Below are positions 15,446-18,425 of a stretch of 18,425 bases of DNA, one piece after another. Origin of the DNA: Gemmatimonadota bacterium (GTDB taxonomy: Bacteria > Latescibacterota > UBA2968 > UBA8231); NCBI GenBank assembly GCA_026706505.1, contig JAPOYQ010000677.1:1-18425 (forward strand), in the 5' to 3' direction. Under the pieces are notes generated by a model. That model did not search any database, was not told where the DNA came from, and saw only the letters and a list, made by a program, of their open reading frames with translations. Each line of letters opens with the position of its first letter. Position 1 is the first letter of the stretch. A program made the position numbers and the translations under genes.

Positions 15446-17395
15446 ATGAAAAAATTGCAGCGCACGACGTGGCTCATTGCGGCCCTGTTGGCCTTGCTCG
15501 GCGTCCAGCCGAGTGCGGCCTTGGTCATCTATCGCATCGGCGGCGAGAGCTTGCCGCCTCCAGCCGAGGTGGACGCTGGTGCCGAGTTTCGCCAGTTGAG
15601 TTGGGCCGACTTAGACAAGAACTTAGGCGGCGAGAGCTTTGGGCTCGCGCTCACGGAGCAGATCACGCCGTTCTTCTACAACGAGGGCGATAATATGGCG
15701 ACGACCTTGAGCGGGGTCAGCGGCAATTTTCAGCACGGCGCGTACAATGGTTTTGAAGATGTCGGCGACGAACTGAGCTTGGTGATCGACGGGGACCCAA
15801 CGACGTTTTTCTTGGAGACTCGTCCGAGGGAACACGCCCATAACTTCTACGGCACGGCTCTTTTCTTTGATCTCGGCGGCGACTTTGCGACGCGGTTGGT
15901 CCGCTTCGTCCCAAAGGTGGGCAGCGAGCGCTCTGTCGCCCACGTCATCGTCGCCGCGCAGACCGATGCCGGGGGCGGCGTTGATCAGATTGAATTCGTT
16001 GGAGCGAGTGCGCTCAATCGGTCGCTGAGGGATCCCAAAAGACAAAAGGGCATTGAGCTAAAGGTGGTTGCGGAAATCCTCGAAAACAAAAACCCGCAAC
16101 TCGACATCGAGCTAGACGGGACGCCGATTCGCTATTTGATGATTCACGTAATGCCGCAAGATAAGATATGGGACCTGGCTGAGTTGGAGGTGTACGGCGG
16201 CGGTTTCCAAGGCTCGGCCTCGTACCAGTCCAATGTTCTCGATATAGGCGAATTCGCCAATTTGGGCTGGGTGCGCTGGGGAGGGCGGCAGGACGAAGGG
16301 GCGCAAGTGGAGATTCGCTCCCGCGCCGGCGGCGACGAGACGCCGCTCGTGTACTGGCGCAAGACCTTCCGCGGCGACGAGCAGGTGCCCTTTGGCGAGG
16401 ACGGCAAGCTGCTGACCCGCAAAACCTATGGCCGCTTGGGGCCGATCATGCGCGGGGCCATCACCGACGACACCGCCCAGTGGGAGCTGTGGTCGTCGCC
16501 GTACGAATTCGCCGACAGCGCGGGCGTGGCGCTGCGGGCGACGCGCTCCCACCGCTATGTGCAGTTTAGGATAGCATTCAGCTCCTTCGGCCAAGCCGGC
16601 GGACAGCTCGGCTATCTCGAATTCGCCGTTTCCCCGCGCTTGGTGACCGGCTTAGTCGGCGAGATCGATCCTTGGCAAGCGGCCGTGGCTGAGGAACGCA
16701 CGTTTACCTATGCAGTGCGCCCGACGATTGAACCCGGCGACCAAGGATTTGACGGTTTGGACCTGCGCTTGGTCGGCGGCCGGATCGTCGGCGTAGAGGC
16801 CGTGCGCCTCAGCGGTGAACCCGTGGCGGATTTCAGCGCAGTGGCCGAGGAGGCCGGCGTAGTCTTGGGTTTCCCACGGCTGGATGTCGAGCGCAGCGGC
16901 GAGCTGCTCGAAGTGGATGTGCGCGCGGAAATTTTCCGTTTTGGCGCAATTTTTGAAGGCCGGGTGATCGACAGCACCGCGCCGGGGGAGATCGGGCAGA
17001 TCGTGGCCGCTGGCGAGGCCAACGAGCTGGTAGATGGCAACCAACTTTTGGTGCAGGCGATGACCCTAGACGATAAGGTCTTAGGAGCCGTGTCGCTGAG
17101 CACTGAGGCGTTTACGCCCAACGGCGACCAGATCAACGATCAAGTGGAGATTGCCTACGAACTGCTCAAAGTGACCGAGCCGGTGCCGGTGGAGGTGCTG
17201 GTGCGAGACTTGAGTGGTCGCTTGGTGCGGCGCGTGTACGCAGACGTCGATGGCGCGGGACGGCATCCGCATCAATGGGACGGGCGAGACGAGGCCGGCC
17301 AGCAGGTGGCCCCCGGTCTGTACATCTGCCAAGTTGAGGTCAAAAGTGGCGGGCAGCGCCAAGTGCAAATGCGGCCCGTTGCCGTCGCCTATTGA
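15446..17395 (+). CDS. Secreted F5/8C-like domain protein with C-terminal FlgD/CHU_C-type Ig domain
   Basis: The 649-residue protein has a clear signal peptide (MKKLQRTTWLIAALLALLGV, cleavage near SAA-LV). GGAGGT at 15434-15439 sets the ATG. Residues about 95-250 look like a discoidin/F5-8 type C domain: IDGDPTTFF (from 114), ALFFDLGG, then IRYLMIHV and DLAELEVYGGG (243-253). A second beta-rich region (about 255-410) includes YLEFAVSPRLV. The C-terminus from about 553 contains AFTPNGDQINDQ, then VRDLSGRLVRRVY, WDGRDEAGQQVAPGLYICQV. This is the FlgD Ig-like/CHU_C-type module common at the ends of exported surface proteins, sometimes linked to type IX secretion. No secretion machinery is in the window. 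It is followed after 12 nt by a related F5/8C-like gene. Likely a surface-exposed glycan- or matrix-binding protein. Confidence 0.75.
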   Translation: MKKLQRTTWLIAALLALLGVQPSAALVIYRIGGESLPPPAEVDAGAEFRQLSWADLDKNLGGESFGLALTEQITPFFYNEGDNMATTLSGVSGNFQHGAYNGFEDVGDELSLVIDGDPTTFFLETRPREHAHNFYGTALFFDLGGDFATRLVRFVPKVGSERSVAHVIVAAQTDAGGGVDQIEFVGASALNRSLRDPKRQKGIELKVVAEILENKNPQLDIELDGTPIRYLMIHVMPQDKIWDLAELEVYGGGFQGSASYQSNVLDIGEFANLGWVRWGGRQDEGAQVEIRSRAGGDETPLVYWRKTFRGDEQVPFGEDGKLLTRKTYGRLGPIMRGAITDDTAQWELWSSPYEFADSAGVALRATRSHRYVQFRIAFSSFGQAGGQLGYLEFAVSPRLVTGLVGEIDPWQAAVAEERTFTYAVRPTIEPGDQGFDGLDLRLVGGRIVGVEAVRLSGEPVADFSAVAEEAGVVLGFPRLDVERSGELLEVDVRAEIFRFGAIFEGRVIDSTAPGEIGQIVAAGEANELVDGNQLLVQAMTLDDKVLGAVSLSTEAFTPNGDQINDQVEIAYELLKVTEPVPVEVLVRDLSGRLVRRVYADVDGAGRHPHQWDGRDEAGQQVAPGLYICQVEVKSGGQRQVQMRPVAVAY

Positions 17396-17407
17396 GGAGC
17401 AGGGGCC

Positions 17408-18425
17408 ATGTTGAACGCTGCGTTGTTACTGAGTGTGTTGGGCGTTGTCGCCGCCTATGGACAGGGCCATACCATCGCCGGGAACAGGGTCGTCGTCGAT
17501 CGGCAGGCGCACTGGCAGCAGTGGACTTTTCCCGCCGGTACGCTCGACATCGACGAAACCGGGATCGTGCGTCCTCACTTCGTGCCCAAGAACACACTGG
17601 CAACGTCAGACATTGCGGCGTTTATCAAGCGCGGCAAGGGTTCAGAGGACGCGACCTTGCGCGACGCCCTCAGTGCGGGCACTCGGGCCGCGGATCTGGC
17701 CCACCTTTTCGACGGGGACTTGAGCACCTATTGGGAACCCGATCCGGCAAGCCCAGTGCGCCAATGGTGGTTTGAGGTCGATTTGGGGCGGCTGGTGGCA
17801 GCCACCCACATCCGGCTCAACTTCGTCGGCGAGGAGCTAGGCGACCCCTTCCTGCAATTCGTGGTTTTGACCTCGGATGGAGCCGAGGTCACAAAAGGTC
17901 AGCGCAGATTCAACCAAGTTTTCCGCACCTTGAAGTCGAACAAGGACCAGCGAGAATTTGAAATCGAGCTGAGCCCCTCGCGCCTTGACAGAGAAGGGCG
18001 CATGGTGAGCGACTACATCCGCTTTGTACGCGTGACGATCACCGACACGGATAGCACGCGAGCCGCCGAGGTATCGGCTGAACAATACGACCAGCTAGCG
18101 GCCGCGGATCAAGGGGCGGTGGATTTTTACAAAAAGGCTGGCGCGGGCCAAGTGCAGGTGAGCGAGGCCACGTACGAGGTGGTTGACTCCGCGTTGCGCG
18201 GTGAGATCAGCCGCTACCGCCGCGAGCGCCCGCGGCTGGCCGAGCTGGAGGTCCAGACGCTCGGGGAAAATATCTCGCTGGGATTGGTGGAACGCCGAGG
18301 CGTCGCGCTGCTCACCTTCTTGGACAACGCGCCCGCGACGGCCTTCTTCGACGGCATCTTTGAGACGTCCTTGGCCTTTACCAGCACCGACGAGATACGG
18401 GAGTTATTCTTCGACTTAGGCTCTT
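17408..18425 (+). CDS. Secreted F5/8C-like domain protein (3' end beyond the window)
   Basis: The frame opens at ATG 17408, with AGGAG at 17395-17399 and 8-nt spacing, and stays open for 339 codons to the window end, so the gene is truncated by the window. MLNAALLLSVLGVVAAYGQG is a signal peptide. Residues about 95-215 resemble a discoidin/F5-8 type C domain: HLFDGDLSTYWEPD (99-112), WWFEVDLGRLVAATHIRL, later DYIRFVRVTITD. RPRLAELEVQTLGENISLG at about 275-293 mirrors DLAELEVYGGG of the preceding gene. The two genes therefore appear to be diverged paralogues in one operon, 12 nt apart. A second strand-rich unit (ALLTFLDNAPATAFFDGIFE) may begin another discoidin-like repeat. The ligand is unknown; binding to a surface carbohydrate is the family expectation. 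Whether it also ends in a FlgD-like module cannot be seen. Confidence 0.72.
   Translation, partial: MLNAALLLSVLGVVAAYGQGHTIAGNRVVVDRQAHWQQWTFPAGTLDIDETGIVRPHFVPKNTLATSDIAAFIKRGKGSEDATLRDALSAGTRAADLAHLFDGDLSTYWEPDPASPVRQWWFEVDLGRLVAATHIRLNFVGEELGDPFLQFVVLTSDGAEVTKGQRRFNQVFRTLKSNKDQREFEIELSPSRLDREGRMVSDYIRFVRVTITDTDSTRAAEVSAEQYDQLAAADQGAVDFYKKAGAGQVQVSEATYEVVDSALRGEISRYRRERPRLAELEVQTLGENISLGLVERRGVALLTFLDNAPATAFFDGIFETSLAFTSTDEIRELFFDLGS

Noticed and set aside
1..18425. CRISPR arrays, tRNA, rRNA, insertion sequences
   Set aside because: No regularly spaced repeats, cloverleaf-like segments, rRNA signatures or transposase motifs were seen on either strand.

Overview
The window reads as a GC-rich bacterial chromosome segment (neighbours of the restriction island look about 60-65% G+C by eye). 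It is full of genes for exported and surface proteins: two FG-GAP/VCBS 'integrin-like' proteins with ASPIC/UnbV C-termini, a beta-helix lipoprotein, a 13-TPR lipoprotein, a CBM9-like secreted protein, and two secreted proteins with F5/8-type-C (discoidin)-like domains, one ending in a FlgD/CHU_C-like Ig domain. This repertoire fits an uncultured FCB-type or neighbouring lineage (Latescibacterota, Poribacteria and similar) better than Proteobacteria. That placement is an inference from domain content only; no rRNA or other marker gene is present.

Layout. 192-2705 (+): membrane MFS-like protein fused to a spermidine-synthase-like domain. 6494-2692 (-): a two-gene unit, a GH36-like alpha-galactosidase followed by an FG-GAP/UnbV protein that overlaps it by 10 nt; the 3' end of this unit overlaps the 3' end of the MFS fusion by 14 nt. 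6495-9139: an AT-richer island with a compact type II restriction-modification pair (methyltransferase, then nuclease, both +). 11362-9140 (-): a second, larger FG-GAP/UnbV protein with a good sigma70-type promoter. 12667-11462 (-): beta-helix lipoprotein. 12668-12774: very AT-rich divergent promoter region. 12775-18425 (+): TPR lipoprotein, CBM9-like secreted protein, a strong hairpin, the F5/8C-FlgD protein, and a related F5/8C-like secreted protein cut by the window end.

How they may work together. The two FG-GAP proteins, the beta-helix lipoprotein, the TPR lipoprotein, the CBM9-like protein and the two discoidin-like proteins all carry export signals and beta-rich binding folds. Together with a cytoplasmic alpha-galactosidase-like enzyme they suggest surface glycan binding and use. 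No single known pathway accounts for the set. The restriction-modification pair looks like a later insertion between the two minus-strand FG-GAP blocks.

Points most worth a second look: a 33-codon leader reading frame with an excellent Shine-Dalgarno but ATC where ATG is expected, ending in a TTGA stop/start overlap with the CBM9-like gene; an Asp-to-His change in the spermidine-synthase active-site pair; the tandem discoidin-like surface genes; and the AT-rich restriction-modification island. No tRNA, rRNA, CRISPR array or insertion sequence was seen.
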